Shown: positions 8,639 to 18,469 of the stretch, in pieces | How the letters are laid out: every line of letters begins with the position of its first letter | Numbering within the stretch: the stretch's first letter is position 1 | Source: Shewanella electrodiphila | Lineage (GTDB): Bacteria; Pseudomonadota; Gammaproteobacteria; Enterobacterales; Shewanellaceae | Direction of reading: 5' to 3' | NCBI RefSeq assembly: GCF_023283985.1 | Contig: NZ_JAKIKU010000016.1 | Location: forward strand, 29,100 to 93,099 | Length of the DNA stretch: 64,000 nucleotides | Made by a program: the position numbers and the translations under genes | The notes under the pieces: model-generated | What the model was told of the DNA's origin: nothing | What the model saw: the letters and a program-made list of their open reading frames with translations, nothing else | Database searches by the model: none

Positions 8639-9583
8639 TTATTCACTATCTTTATAGATGGCGAAAAGTGATTCATTTTCAACTAGCTGATCATATGTAA
8701 GTACAAACACACCGTCTCCGCCATGTTCAAACTCAACCCAGGTGAATGGCACATCAGGGAATTGCTCATTCAAATGCACCATTGAATTACCGACTTCAAC
8801 AACAAGTAAACCATCTGGTGTCAGATAATCGACAGCATTGGCCAGAATACGCTTAGTTAAATCTAAACCATCACGACCTGATGCTAAACCAATGGCTGGC
8901 TCGTGATGATACTCATCTGGCATATCGCCAATGTCTTCTTCATCTACGTATGGTGGGTTCGATACGATCAAATCGTAATGTGGGCCTTTTTCAATTGCGG
9001 AGAAAATATCCGATTGAATTGGGAACACGCGATCTAATACATTCAGTGATTCGATGTTTATTTGTGCCACTTCTAATGCATCTTCACTAATATCTAATGC
9101 ATCAACTTCAGCATCTTCAAATGCATAAGCACATGCAATGGCGATACAGCCACTACCGGTGCATAAATCCATCACTCGAGTAACAGGCTTGTTATATAAC
9201 CAAGGACTGAAACCATTGTTGATCATTTCAGCGATTGGCGAGCGCGGCACTAACACACGTTCATCAACGTAAAACTCTAAATCAGCAAAACGTGCTTTGT
9301 TGGTTAAATATGGAACGGGTAAACGCTCACGAACACGACGAATAATTAGCTCAACAATTTTGTGTTTTTCACTGCTGGTCAAGTTGGAGTTAACCACCTG
9401 CTGACCAATTTCTTCAGGAAGATGTAAAGCATGGAAAACCAAAGAAATAGCTTCGTCCCAAGCATTATCAGTTCCGTGCCCATAATAAATGTTCGCATCA
9501 TTAAAACGGCTTACAGCCCAACGCAACATATCGCCAACGGTTCTTAATTCGGTGACAGCTTCATCTACAAAGATTTTATCCAA
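8639..9583 (-). CDS. prmB: Ribosomal protein uL3 glutamine N5-methyltransferase
   Basis: Methylates a glutamine of ribosomal protein L3 using S-adenosylmethionine. The 314 residues fit PrmB. The catalytic NPPY motif is in IVSNPPYVDEEDI (about 197-209) and the cofactor site is VMDLCTGSGCIAIACA (about 137-152). The N-terminal helical domain ends with RVLVPRSPIAEMI, the PrmB form of the family motif. Divergent from smrB and upstream of aroC, the same arrangement as in E. coli. Confidence 0.96.
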   Translation of the reverse strand: MDKIFVDEAVTELRTVGDMLRWAVSRFNDANIYYGHGTDNAWDEAISLVFHALHLPEEIGQQVVNSNLTSSEKHKIVELIIRRVRERLPVPYLTNKARFADLEFYVDERVLVPRSPIAEMINNGFSPWLYNKPVTRVMDLCTGSGCIAIACAYAFEDAEVDALDISEDALEVAQINIESLNVLDRVFPIQSDIFSAIEKGPHYDLIVSNPPYVDEEDIGDMPDEYHHEPAIGLASGRDGLDLTKRILANAVDYLTPDGLLVVEVGNSMVHLNEQFPDVPFTWVEFEHGGDGVFVLTYDQLVENESLFAIYKDSE

Positions 9584-9663
9584 AACATAACTCCTGAAAA
9601 ATTGTTCCTGACCATTGTAACTGAAGTCTATTAAGATGACCTAGAATTCAATACAATAGCGCC

Positions 9664-10191
9664 ATGAATAAAGAAAATAATCCTGACTTTGCACTGTTTT
9701 CAGAGCAATTTGGCGGTGTTAAGCCGTTAAATCAAGATAAACATCACTTTAAGCAGTCGGTCAAATCCAAACAACAAGTCGAAGTAAAAGAACAACAGGT
9801 TTACGCTGATAGCTATTTTTCAGATAATTATCATCCGATATTACCTGTTGAAGGCCCTATGCGTTGGCTCAATGAAGGCGTAGAGAAAATTGAATTAAAG
9901 CGTTTGCGCCGCGGAGATTATCAGCCTGATTTGCTACTGGATTTACATGGCATGCGCCAAGCAGAAGCTAAGTTGGAATTGGCTGCATTGCTACAGGCTT
10001 GTGTAAAACAGCACATTTTGTGTTGCTGTGTCATGCACGGTTATGGCTCGGGAATATTAAAACAACAACTACCGATGTGGCTGGCTCAACACCCTAAAGT
10101 TAAAGCGTTTCATCAAGCGCCTAAAGAATGGGGAGCTGATGCTGCATTATTGATTTTGATTGATATTGGCGAGCATGCGCATCGAAGATAA
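9664..10191 (+). CDS. smrB: Ribosome-rescue endonuclease SmrB
   Basis: Small MutS-related (Smr) nuclease that cleaves mRNA between collided ribosomes. The 175 residues match the family. The Smr domain occupies about 90-172 with DLHGMRQAEAKLEL (the DxH catalytic motif) and CCVMHGYGSGILKQQLPMWL (the HGxG motif). The N-terminal part is charged and probably the ribosome-binding extension. Divergent from prmB. The gene is followed at once by a degenerate 15-bp repeat array instead of a terminator. Confidence 0.95.
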   Translation: MNKENNPDFALFSEQFGGVKPLNQDKHHFKQSVKSKQQVEVKEQQVYADSYFSDNYHPILPVEGPMRWLNEGVEKIELKRLRRGDYQPDLLLDLHGMRQAEAKLELAALLQACVKQHILCCCVMHGYGSGILKQQLPMWLAQHPKVKAFHQAPKEWGADAALLILIDIGEHAHRR

Positions 10192-10211
10192 GCTGTGATG
10201 TTTATTTACCA

Positions 10212-10328
10212 GAGCTCTTAATTTCGAGCCCTTAATTTAAGAGCTCTACTTTAAGAGCTCTGTATTTATGAGTTCAAAGGTTATGAGCTCTAGACTTATG
10301 AGCTTTAGGGTTATGAATTCAGTATTCA
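10212..10328. repeat. Degenerate 14-15 bp tandem repeat array (8 units) after smrB
   Basis: Eight successive units of 14-15 bp, each beginning GAGCTC or a close variant and ending in TTAT or TTAA: gagctcttaatttc, gagcccttaatttaa, gagctctactttaa, gagctctgtatttat, gagttcaaaggttat, gagctctagacttat, gagctttagggttat, gaattcagtattca. It fills the space between convergent smrB and sixA. The mixed unit length argues against coding. Function unknown. Confidence 0.8.
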
Positions 10329-10345
10329 AAACCTAACAATTCGCT

Positions 10346-10837
10346 TTATGCACTCATTTGAGCGGGTGTCTGCATTAAATCAAAATGACCGCCATGCTCA
10401 TTACGCTCAATTGAGGCAATGGCTGACGTTGCAAAAATGGGCGGTTCCATGCCTGCGACTAACTCGCTGACCATGTAGCCAAGAATAGGCATGTGTGCAA
10501 TCACTAACACTTTTTTAGCTTGATAATGTTCGGCATAAGCCAAAATAGCATCGACAGCAATTTGTGGGCTTCCTGATGGTGTAATATCATCTAACACTAA
10601 CCATTTACTTGGTTCAGGTAGATGTTTAGCAACTTCTTGCCAGGTTTGCTGAGCTCGTAAGTAAGGACTAACAATCACTAAGTCTACACTGCTGACTTTT
10701 TCAGTTAACCAATTGGCCATGGCGTTAGATTGAGTGCGCCCTAATTGTGATAGCATTCTTTCTCTATCTGATGGTGCATCAAAACCAGCTTCACCATGTC
10801 GCATCAAAAATAGCTGCATACTTCTATTGCTGCTCAT
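10346..10837 (-). CDS. sixA: Phosphohistidine phosphatase SixA
   Basis: Histidine-phosphatase superfamily enzyme; in E. coli it dephosphorylates phosphohistidine on ArcB and phosphotransfer proteins. The 163 residues contain the catalytic LFLMRHGEAG near the N-terminus, IVSPYLRAQQT (about 54-64) and VIAHMPILGYM (about 112-122) with the second catalytic His. TSAIASIE near the end matches E. coli SixA. The Met at residue 7 (10819) gives MQLFLMRHG, exactly the E. coli form, and may be the true start. Confidence 0.93.
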   Translation of the reverse strand: MSSNRSMQLFLMRHGEAGFDAPSDRERMLSQLGRTQSNAMANWLTEKVSSVDLVIVSPYLRAQQTWQEVAKHLPEPSKWLVLDDITPSGSPQIAVDAILAYAEHYQAKKVLVIAHMPILGYMVSELVAGMEPPIFATSAIASIERNEHGGHFDLMQTPAQMSA

Positions 10838-11011
10838 TATCGCTACTCATTATTATTGTGTTTGTTTTCCAATTGTAGCCTTAAATATCGCATCTACAAA
10901 GTAACAATGAAGTAAATTTAATTAGTCTTTAGTCGATATTTTCATTAGATATTTGCTAAAAGCCGCCAACGAGATCAATATATAACAAGCCTTCTTATCT
11001 GGAGCATTATC

Positions 11012-13825
11012 TTGACCATAAAACCAGACACAGCACAAAACAAACTAAATAGCATAGTCACCAGCCCAAATGATCATCGCCAATACCGACATATTGTGCT
11101 TGATAACGCATTAAGGGTATTACTCGTTGAGGATAAAGCAGCGACTCAAGCTGCTGCATCGATGACAGTCTCTGTTGGTCATTTTGATGATCCGATATCA
11201 CGTCCTGGTATGGCTCACTTTTTAGAGCACATGCTGTTTTTAGGCACAGATAAGTTTCCGGATTCTGGCGAGTACCATCAGTTTATTAATCAACATGGTG
11301 GTTCAAATAATGCTTGGACAGGCACCGAGCAAACAAACTTTTTTTACAGTATCGATGCTGACCACTTTGAAGAGTCATTAGATAGATTCAGTCAATTTTT
11401 TATCGCACCCAAATTCGATTTAGAACTAGTAGACAGAGAAAGACACGCCATTGACTCTGAATATAGTTTAAAGCTTAAAGATGATATTCGACGGGTATAT
11501 CAAGTTCAAAAAGAGTCCGTTAACCCCGGCCATCCTTTTAGTAAGTTTTCTGTGGGCAACCTGCAAACCCTTGCAGGAAATGAAGCTGAAGTGAGACAAG
11601 AGTTATTAGACTTTTACCAATCGAAATACAGTGCAAATATTATGACGCTCTGCTTGGTATCCCCCTTGTCACTGGATGCGCAGGCTGAATATGCGGAACA
11701 TTTTTTCAGTACAATTAACAATCGAAATGTTAAAGCAAGCTATCCTGATACTCCCTATCTCGATGACAATGCAAAGTTAAAACATATCAACATCGCCCCC
11801 GTTAAAGATCAAAAAAGATTAAATATCAGTTTTGAGCTCCCTTGCATTGAACCCTTTTATCAACGTAAACCACTGACGTTTATTAGTCATTTACTCGGCA
11901 ATGAAAGCCCTGGCAGTTTACTTTCTTATTTAAAAGAGCAAGGCTTGGCAAACAACCTATCAGCGGGTGGTGGTGTCAATGGTTATAACTTCAAAGATTA
12001 CAGCATCAGTATTCAGCTTACTGAGAAAGGATTACAGCAAATAGACTCCATAATTGAGTGCACTTTCGAGTACATTCAATTAATTCGTACTTCAGGAATA
12101 GAGTCTTGGCGTTATGATGAAAGAGCGAGCCTTTTGTCTACCGCGTTTAAATACCAAGAACAAATTAAAATCCTTGATTTAGCCAGCCATCTCAGTATCA
12201 ACATGCAACACTATGAGGTTGAAGATATTGTATTTGGTGATTACCGCATGGATGGATTAGATGCAGATGAAGCACTCGCTCTTTTAGCTATGTTCGTACC
12301 AAGCAATATGCGTACTCAGCTTGTTTCAAGAGAAGTCAGTACTAACCAGCAAGCTAAATGGTATTTCACACCTTATTCAATTGAGGAAATACCTGAAACC
12401 AAAATTGCTCTCTGGCAACAAGCCGAACCAAGAAAAGAGTTATCACTGCCGACTAAAAATCCTTTCATCGTCAGCGATCCACAATCACGTATTGAATCGA
12501 GTAAGAGTGATGTACCTGTAGTTGTAGCTGAAGATGAAGGTTATCGAATTTGGCATCGTAAAGATGATGAGTTTAATGTTCCTAAAGGTCATTTATATCT
12601 TTCGTTAGACTCTGAAAATGCAAGCCCTACCCCTAAGCATGCCGCGTTAACCCGTTTGTATGTTGAAATGGTTTTAGATTATTTAACTGAGTCAACCTAT
12701 CAAGCTGAAGTAGCAGGACTTAATTACAATATATATCCTCATCAAGGTGGCATTACCTTACATTTAACTGGGTTTACCGGTAATCAAGAAACTTTGTTGG
12801 CCTTGGTCATAGATAAAGCTAGAGAAAGAAACTTTACCCAAGACCGTTTTAAACTCATCAAAAAACAATTACTCAGAAGCTGGACTAATGTTGCACAAGC
12901 AAAACCTATCGCTCAATTATTCTCCAGCTTAACGGTTACCTTGCAAAAACGTTCATATGAACCCGCTAAGATGGCAGAAATGCTTGAAGATGTCACCTTA
13001 GATGAACTACATGACCATGTAAGCGCATTTTACGAGAAAATCTATGTCGAAGGATTGGTTTATGGAGATTGGCTAGTCAGTGAAACGCAGCAGCTTGCAA
13101 AACGTTTGAAACTCGTGCTTTCACTGGTAACAAAACCCAGTTCAGAATCAAGCCGAGAACTGATTAACCTTACCGATAGAGGCACGTTAATGCGTGAACT
13201 CTCAGTCGAACATCAAGATAGCGCCATTATTGTTTACTACCAATCAAATGAAACTACCGCTCATAATATTGGTTTATTTAGTTTGCTAAACCACACAATG
13301 TCGTCTACTTTTTTCCATGAGCTTAGGACAGAAAAACAGCTTGGTTACATGGTAGGAACAGGATATCTGCCACTCAATCGCCATCCAGGGATGATATTCT
13401 ACATACAATCTCCAACCACCGGACCTCGCAAGTTACTCGAAGCTATCGATGAGTTCATTGCAGACTTTAATTACGCTGTTATGCAAATAACCAAAGAGCA
13501 ATGGGAAGCCACTAAGCTTGGATTAATAAATCAAATTTTAGAGAAAGATGCCAATCTTAAGAGTCGAAGCCAGCGTTACTGGGTCTGTCTTGGCAATAGA
13601 GATTACGACTTCAAACAGCGTGAAAGAGTCGTTGAAGAAATTAAGCAATTTACCCGTGCAGATTTGATTAAGTTTATTGTTAGTAATATGCGTAGTAAAC
13701 ACAGTGACAGATTAGTGATGTTTAATGCTGGTGAGCAGCATAATCAGTTAGAGCCAATGCCAACAGCACAGGTCATTACCGATTTAAAAGGCTTTAAACA
13801 TAACGCTGATAAATTTGAGTTCTAG
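11012..13825 (+). CDS. M16A (insulinase/pitrilysin) family zinc metalloprotease
   Basis: A 937-residue peptidase with four M16 half-domains. The inverted zinc motif HxxEH is in AHFLEHMLFLG at about residue 67, and the distal Glu ligand is probably in AIDSEYSLK (about 150). The C-terminal half has RTEKQLGYMVGTG, typical of the insulinase subfamily. Length matches E. coli PtrA (about 960), but no signal peptide is visible, so it is probably cytosolic, unlike periplasmic PtrA. It starts with TTG, supported by a GGAG ribosome site 7 nt upstream. Probably monocistronic. Confidence 0.92.
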   Translation: MTIKPDTAQNKLNSIVTSPNDHRQYRHIVLDNALRVLLVEDKAATQAAASMTVSVGHFDDPISRPGMAHFLEHMLFLGTDKFPDSGEYHQFINQHGGSNNAWTGTEQTNFFYSIDADHFEESLDRFSQFFIAPKFDLELVDRERHAIDSEYSLKLKDDIRRVYQVQKESVNPGHPFSKFSVGNLQTLAGNEAEVRQELLDFYQSKYSANIMTLCLVSPLSLDAQAEYAEHFFSTINNRNVKASYPDTPYLDDNAKLKHINIAPVKDQKRLNISFELPCIEPFYQRKPLTFISHLLGNESPGSLLSYLKEQGLANNLSAGGGVNGYNFKDYSISIQLTEKGLQQIDSIIECTFEYIQLIRTSGIESWRYDERASLLSTAFKYQEQIKILDLASHLSINMQHYEVEDIVFGDYRMDGLDADEALALLAMFVPSNMRTQLVSREVSTNQQAKWYFTPYSIEEIPETKIALWQQAEPRKELSLPTKNPFIVSDPQSRIESSKSDVPVVVAEDEGYRIWHRKDDEFNVPKGHLYLSLDSENASPTPKHAALTRLYVEMVLDYLTESTYQAEVAGLNYNIYPHQGGITLHLTGFTGNQETLLALVIDKARERNFTQDRFKLIKKQLLRSWTNVAQAKPIAQLFSSLTVTLQKRSYEPAKMAEMLEDVTLDELHDHVSAFYEKIYVEGLVYGDWLVSETQQLAKRLKLVLSLVTKPSSESSRELINLTDRGTLMRELSVEHQDSAIIVYYQSNETTAHNIGLFSLLNHTMSSTFFHELRTEKQLGYMVGTGYLPLNRHPGMIFYIQSPTTGPRKLLEAIDEFIADFNYAVMQITKEQWEATKLGLINQILEKDANLKSRSQRYWVCLGNRDYDFKQRERVVEEIKQFTRADLIKFIVSNMRSKHSDRLVMFNAGEQHNQLEPMPTAQVITDLKGFKHNADKFEF

Positions 13826-14097
13826 AAAAACAGCCTAGCGTTTATAAACTTTTACAAGTTTTATAAAAACACCAACGGAAATGAATTTGCAGAACAAAAA
13901 TCTAATTAGACATCAAAATACAGTGTTTTAAAGATGTTTTTCAATCAAACAAATACATTGGCTGTACAAAATAAGCACAAGTGTTCGAGTGAGATTTTTT
14001 TTATTCTTACCAATTTTTGACAAACTATTAACTTTCTGAAAAAGTGGAGTATTACATTGAATAAATCTCGTTTACAGAAGATAAAAGTATAATTTTT

Positions 14098-17000
14098 ATG
14101 CAAATGATAAGTCGGTTGGTAATTTGTACATTTCTCCTAGCCCATGCTTTAACGGGGCTCGCTTTTGCTGATTCTGGTACTAATTATGATCTCACTCTTA
14201 ATACCGAAATTTATAATACCGAAGATGGCTTATCACAAGTCACAGTTACTAGCATTATTGAAGACAAAGATGGCTTTGTCTGGTTGGGAACTGTAAACGG
14301 GTTAAATCGTTTTGATGGAACAAATTTTAAACACTTTTTTGCTGAAGATGGCAGCTCAAACTTACCAAGCTCTTTCATTAAAACTTTAATTGTAGACAAC
14401 CAAAACAGGATAATTGTTGGTACTGATTTAGGTTTAGCAATGTACGATGATGAATCCGAATCATTTACAACAATAGAAATTGATAATAAGCCTTTGTCAG
14501 AAGCCATTTGGTCAATAGCACCTCTTTCTAAGGGGATAGCTATAGGTTTAAATAATAAAATTTTAATATTAAGTGATAACCTTACTAGAGTATTATGGGA
14601 GTTTAATAGTGAGGTTTTACAAGAGGTCAAAAAGGTCATTGAAGTAGGTAACAGCCTCTTTATTCGAAATTATAATGGTATTGTTTTTAAGTTGGAAGAT
14701 AATAAGCTATCAACGGTTGCTTACAAATCTAATGACATTGGAATCATTTCAAATAAATTATTTATATCTACTAATGATGGTTTGTACAGTATAAAAAATA
14801 ATACCAAAGAAAAAGTGTCAGATATTGTTATGACCTACCTTGAACCATCAAGAAGCGGTGATGAGTTAACTTCAATAATAGACTCTGACATTGTAAGGAT
14901 AGATAGTACTAACAGAATAAAGAAAATAGGGTTTATCGAACAAGATGCATCAAGAAAACGTCCTTATATAAAAGAAACTAAATCTGCCATATTTATAACC
15001 GATGTCAATTTAGGTGTCATTAAAATAGATAGAAATCGAAATCTTATAAAAAACTCAAAAATTATTAAAGAAAACATTTGGGCTATTACACAAACAGATG
15101 AAAATATATTTTTAGCAACAGACTCTTTGGATGTTAGAGTTTTAGATAAATCGCTAAAATATTTATACTCAGTAACGATTGAAAACGCATCAGGCCCAAA
15201 ATCTATAAAAGTTTTAAACAACCAACTCTATACAGGAAATATTACAGGTTTAACTAAAACAGACCTTTCGACTTTAGAGACTGTTCAAATATTAAATAGA
15301 CATATTAGCAACGTAAAAATAAGTGAGAGTAAAGATAAAATATATGCTTCGACTATCAATGGCAAAGTATTTGTTATAAAAAACTCTAAAGTTATCAACA
15401 CACTGACTACTGGTGAACGATATCCAATATTCGATTTAATTGAAAAAAACAATGAACTTTGGATAGCATCTCAAGGTGGGTTATTCAAAATTAAAGATGG
15501 TAATACAGAGAAAATATTCTCTGAAAGCATGGTTACCACATTAAAATTTGATGAAAACGAACTCTACTTTGGTACAAGAAACTCTTTATTAAAGCTGAAT
15601 ATCAAAACTAACGAGTTAAAAGAAATATTTAGACATAACAAACTAATATATTCGATAGAGATTTTCGATAACTTTTTAGTTTCAGCCTCAGCGATGGAAC
15701 TAAATATAACGAATAAAACCAGCTTTAAAAATTTAAAATTAACAAATAGAAACGGTTCTCAAAGCGATTACAACTCTTTAGCTTCATTACATATTGGAGA
15801 TTATTCTTTATTTGGAGGCACTAAAGGAATTAGCATTGTAAACCCGAATGAAATATATAATGATATTTTAATGTCAGGAAGCACTAATGCAGCTTTGATT
15901 GATTTCTCATTATTTAATGTTTCAGAAAAAATTGGTGGAAAAATCTTAAACAAACCAATAAACAAACAGAGAAATATCACCTTAAAATACTCTGACTACC
16001 CTTTTACCTTCACGTTTGTTACTCCAGGACAACCTCTAGAAGAGTTTGACTTTTATTACCAAATGGAAGGATTAAATGATAGTTGGTTGCCCTCGCAAAA
16101 TATAAACTCAGCAACATACACTAACCTTTCAGCTGGAATTTATAACTTCCATGTTTATGCTATTAATAAACTTTCAGGAAAACAAAGTGAGACCAAGTCT
16201 ATTCAAATAACGGTCACCCCTCCTTGGTATTACTCTTTTGAAGCAAAACTTTCCTATACATTACTATGCTTTATTGTACTGTTTATTATAACTAAAATAA
16301 TTCTTCGCCGTCGTCAAATACAAAAACAAATCGCACTAAGCGAAGAAAGATTAAAGCTATCTCTTTGGGGGAGTGGCGATGAAATGTGGGATTGGGATAT
16401 CGAAACGGGAGAGATATACCGCTCTAATATCTGGGGAACTTTAGAATTCCCTCAAGATGGTCAACGTTCAGGTAAGCCTGGCGAAGAAAGTAATATTCAT
16501 CCATTAGATCAAAACCGAGTTAAAACAGCGCTTAATGACCACTTTAAAGGCCTTACAGATCATTTTGAAGTTGCTTATCGTGTCAAAAGTCGTGAAAACC
16601 TTTGGATGTGGATTTTAGATAGAGCAAAAATAGTAGAAAGAGATCAGAAAGAAAACCCTGTTCGAATGACAGGAACAATAAAAAACATTAATAATTTAAA
16701 ACAAACTGAAGAACAATTACGTTTGTTTGAGCGCGCCATTGAAAATATCTCAGAGGGTATGTTTATCCTCGATGAAAAATATCGTTTTGTTGAAGTCAAT
16801 GATGCCTGTTGTGAACTTACAAACCAATCACGCGAAGAGTTTATTGGTCAACTATTCAGCTTTAGCCGCTACCCTGAATCATATTCAAATCAAATCCATG
16901 CTTCACTGTCACAACAAGGTTGTTGGAGTAATGAACTAGAAGCAAATAAAGGTGATGGTAGTCATTTCCTGATGGAACTCACTGTTGATGCAATATACAA

Positions 17001-18387
17001 CCAACAAGGCGAAACCACTCATTATGTTGGTGTATTCTCAGACATTACCCGTCGTAAACAACAAGAAGAAGAATTAAGAAAGCTCACTAACAGTGATATT
17101 TTAACGGGCCTTCCTAACCGTTCTAGCCTTCAAGTTACCTTGAATAATTTAGTTAAAAAAGATATTCATCACACTTTGATGGTTTTAGATTTGGATAACT
17201 TCAAGCGGATTAATGACTCTCTTGGTCATCAAATTGGTGATGAGTTACTTGTTGATGTTGCCAAACGTATTCAAAACAATGTGCCTAAACATGTGAGTTT
17301 ATATCGTTTAGGCGGCGATGAATTTGCAATTTTAGTTGATCACAACCCTGATATTGGGTCTTGTGCAGCAATTGCCTCACGGATCATTGATGCTTTAAAA
17401 GAAGAGTTTAAAATTGACGATGAGTCATTAGTTGTGGGCTTGAGTATTGGTATTGTGCTGTATCCAGAAGACGAACAAAATGAACAAGCCTTGCTACGTA
17501 AAGCAGATATTGCCATGTATCACGCAAAGTCAGGCGGTGGCAATCGTTATCAATTCTATTCAGAATCATTAAATCAGAATGCATTACGTCAACTGGAAAT
17601 TGAAAACTTAATTCGAGAAGGCCTTAAAGAGGATCTCTTTGAAGTTTACTACCAACCTAAAGTGGATTTGAAACAAGACAGCCTCGTTGGCATGGAAGCT
17701 TTGGTTAGGCTAGTTCACCCCGAACACGGAATTATTGCTCCTAATGAATTTATTCCATTAGCTGAAGAAAACGGTCTTATTGTTGAAATCGGTGATTTAG
17801 TTTTACGAAAAGCTTGCTTTGCAGCACAGAAATGGCGTGAACAAGGCATTTTTAACGGCCGTGTCGCCATTAATTTATCATCTAGACAGTTTGCCCTTCC
17901 CGATCTACAACAACGTATCTCCAGCGTCTTACAGCTTACTAAGCTACCTGCTTGTCATTTAGAATTGGAGATCACTGAAAGTACAATCATCAAAAACCCA
18001 GAAAATGCAATTAAAGTTATGAACCAACTTGCCCAAATGGGCGTGACCTTAGCGTTGGATGATTTCGGTACTGGTTATTCATCATTATCTTATTTAAAGC
18101 GTTTCCCAATCCACTGTTTAAAAATTGATAAGTCATTTGTTGATGACATCAGTAAATCAGATAGAGATCTGAAAATGGTAGACAGTATTATCACCATCGC
18201 ACATAACATGGGCTTATCAGTTGTCGGTGAAGGGGTTGAAGATGATGCTCAACTCAATATATTGAAAGCGCTAAAATGTGAAGAGATACAAGGTTACATT
18301 TTTAGTAAGCCAGTACCAGAAGTTGAATTTACCAAGTTATTGAATATCAATTTCAACAAACAAGAAGAAAAGCAAATTATCAGTTAA
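14098..18387 (+). CDS. Membrane c-di-GMP sensor enzyme: beta-propeller, Y_Y_Y, TM, two PAS, GGDEF, EAL
   Basis: A 1429-residue signalling protein. Order seen: signal peptide (1-25, AFADS); periplasmic Reg_prop-type beta-propeller (about 30-600; DGFVWLGTVNGLNRFDG is a typical blade); Y_Y_Y domain (about 635-710); one transmembrane segment (about 715-735); PAS with PAC (about 746-870); second PAS (about 874-990); GGDEF (about 998-1160) with intact GGDEF at about 1072; EAL (about 1167-1420) with EALVRL, EITES, DDFGTGYSSLSYL and EGVE. Both catalytic domains look competent, so it may make and degrade c-di-GMP. The product-inhibition RxxD before GGDEF is replaced by KHVS. The sensor region (about 14480-16250) is much more AT-rich than the cytoplasmic domains. 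The ligand is unknown. The repeat-protein gene follows 82 bp downstream. Confidence 0.93.
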   Translation: MQMISRLVICTFLLAHALTGLAFADSGTNYDLTLNTEIYNTEDGLSQVTVTSIIEDKDGFVWLGTVNGLNRFDGTNFKHFFAEDGSSNLPSSFIKTLIVDNQNRIIVGTDLGLAMYDDESESFTTIEIDNKPLSEAIWSIAPLSKGIAIGLNNKILILSDNLTRVLWEFNSEVLQEVKKVIEVGNSLFIRNYNGIVFKLEDNKLSTVAYKSNDIGIISNKLFISTNDGLYSIKNNTKEKVSDIVMTYLEPSRSGDELTSIIDSDIVRIDSTNRIKKIGFIEQDASRKRPYIKETKSAIFITDVNLGVIKIDRNRNLIKNSKIIKENIWAITQTDENIFLATDSLDVRVLDKSLKYLYSVTIENASGPKSIKVLNNQLYTGNITGLTKTDLSTLETVQILNRHISNVKISESKDKIYASTINGKVFVIKNSKVINTLTTGERYPIFDLIEKNNELWIASQGGLFKIKDGNTEKIFSESMVTTLKFDENELYFGTRNSLLKLNIKTNELKEIFRHNKLIYSIEIFDNFLVSASAMELNITNKTSFKNLKLTNRNGSQSDYNSLASLHIGDYSLFGGTKGISIVNPNEIYNDILMSGSTNAALIDFSLFNVSEKIGGKILNKPINKQRNITLKYSDYPFTFTFVTPGQPLEEFDFYYQMEGLNDSWLPSQNINSATYTNLSAGIYNFHVYAINKLSGKQSETKSIQITVTPPWYYSFEAKLSYTLLCFIVLFIITKIILRRRQIQKQIALSEERLKLSLWGSGDEMWDWDIETGEIYRSNIWGTLEFPQDGQRSGKPGEESNIHPLDQNRVKTALNDHFKGLTDHFEVAYRVKSRENLWMWILDRAKIVERDQKENPVRMTGTIKNINNLKQTEEQLRLFERAIENISEGMFILDEKYRFVEVNDACCELTNQSREEFIGQLFSFSRYPESYSNQIHASLSQQGCWSNELEANKGDGSHFLMELTVDAIYNQQGETTHYVGVFSDITRRKQQEEELRKLTNSDILTGLPNRSSLQVTLNNLVKKDIHHTLMVLDLDNFKRINDSLGHQIGDELLVDVAKRIQNNVPKHVSLYRLGGDEFAILVDHNPDIGSCAAIASRIIDALKEEFKIDDESLVVGLSIGIVLYPEDEQNEQALLRKADIAMYHAKSGGGNRYQFYSESLNQNALRQLEIENLIREGLKEDLFEVYYQPKVDLKQDSLVGMEALVRLVHPEHGIIAPNEFIPLAEENGLIVEIGDLVLRKACFAAQKWREQGIFNGRVAINLSSRQFALPDLQQRISSVLQLTKLPACHLELEITESTIIKNPENAIKVMNQLAQMGVTLALDDFGTGYSSLSYLKRFPIHCLKIDKSFVDDISKSDRDLKMVDSIITIAHNMGLSVVGEGVEDDAQLNILKALKCEEIQGYIFSKPVPEVEFTKLLNINFNKQEEKQIIS

Positions 18388-18411
18388 CATTGGCACAACA
18401 AGTGCAAGTAG

Positions 18412-18456
18412 CAGTTCAGACGTCAAATAAAAAACTTTTTTATTAACCCTGAACTG
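18412..18456 (+). promoter_or_regulatory. Nested inverted repeat in the leader of the repeat-protein gene
   Basis: CAGTTCAG (18412-18419) pairs with CTGAACTG (18449-18456), and inside it AATAAAAAA pairs with TTTTTTATT. The structure ends just before the GAGAG ribosome site of the next gene. It could be a leaky terminator after the GGDEF-EAL gene, a leader hairpin affecting translation, or an operator. Confidence 0.45.
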
Positions 18457-18469
18457 AGAGACTAAAACA

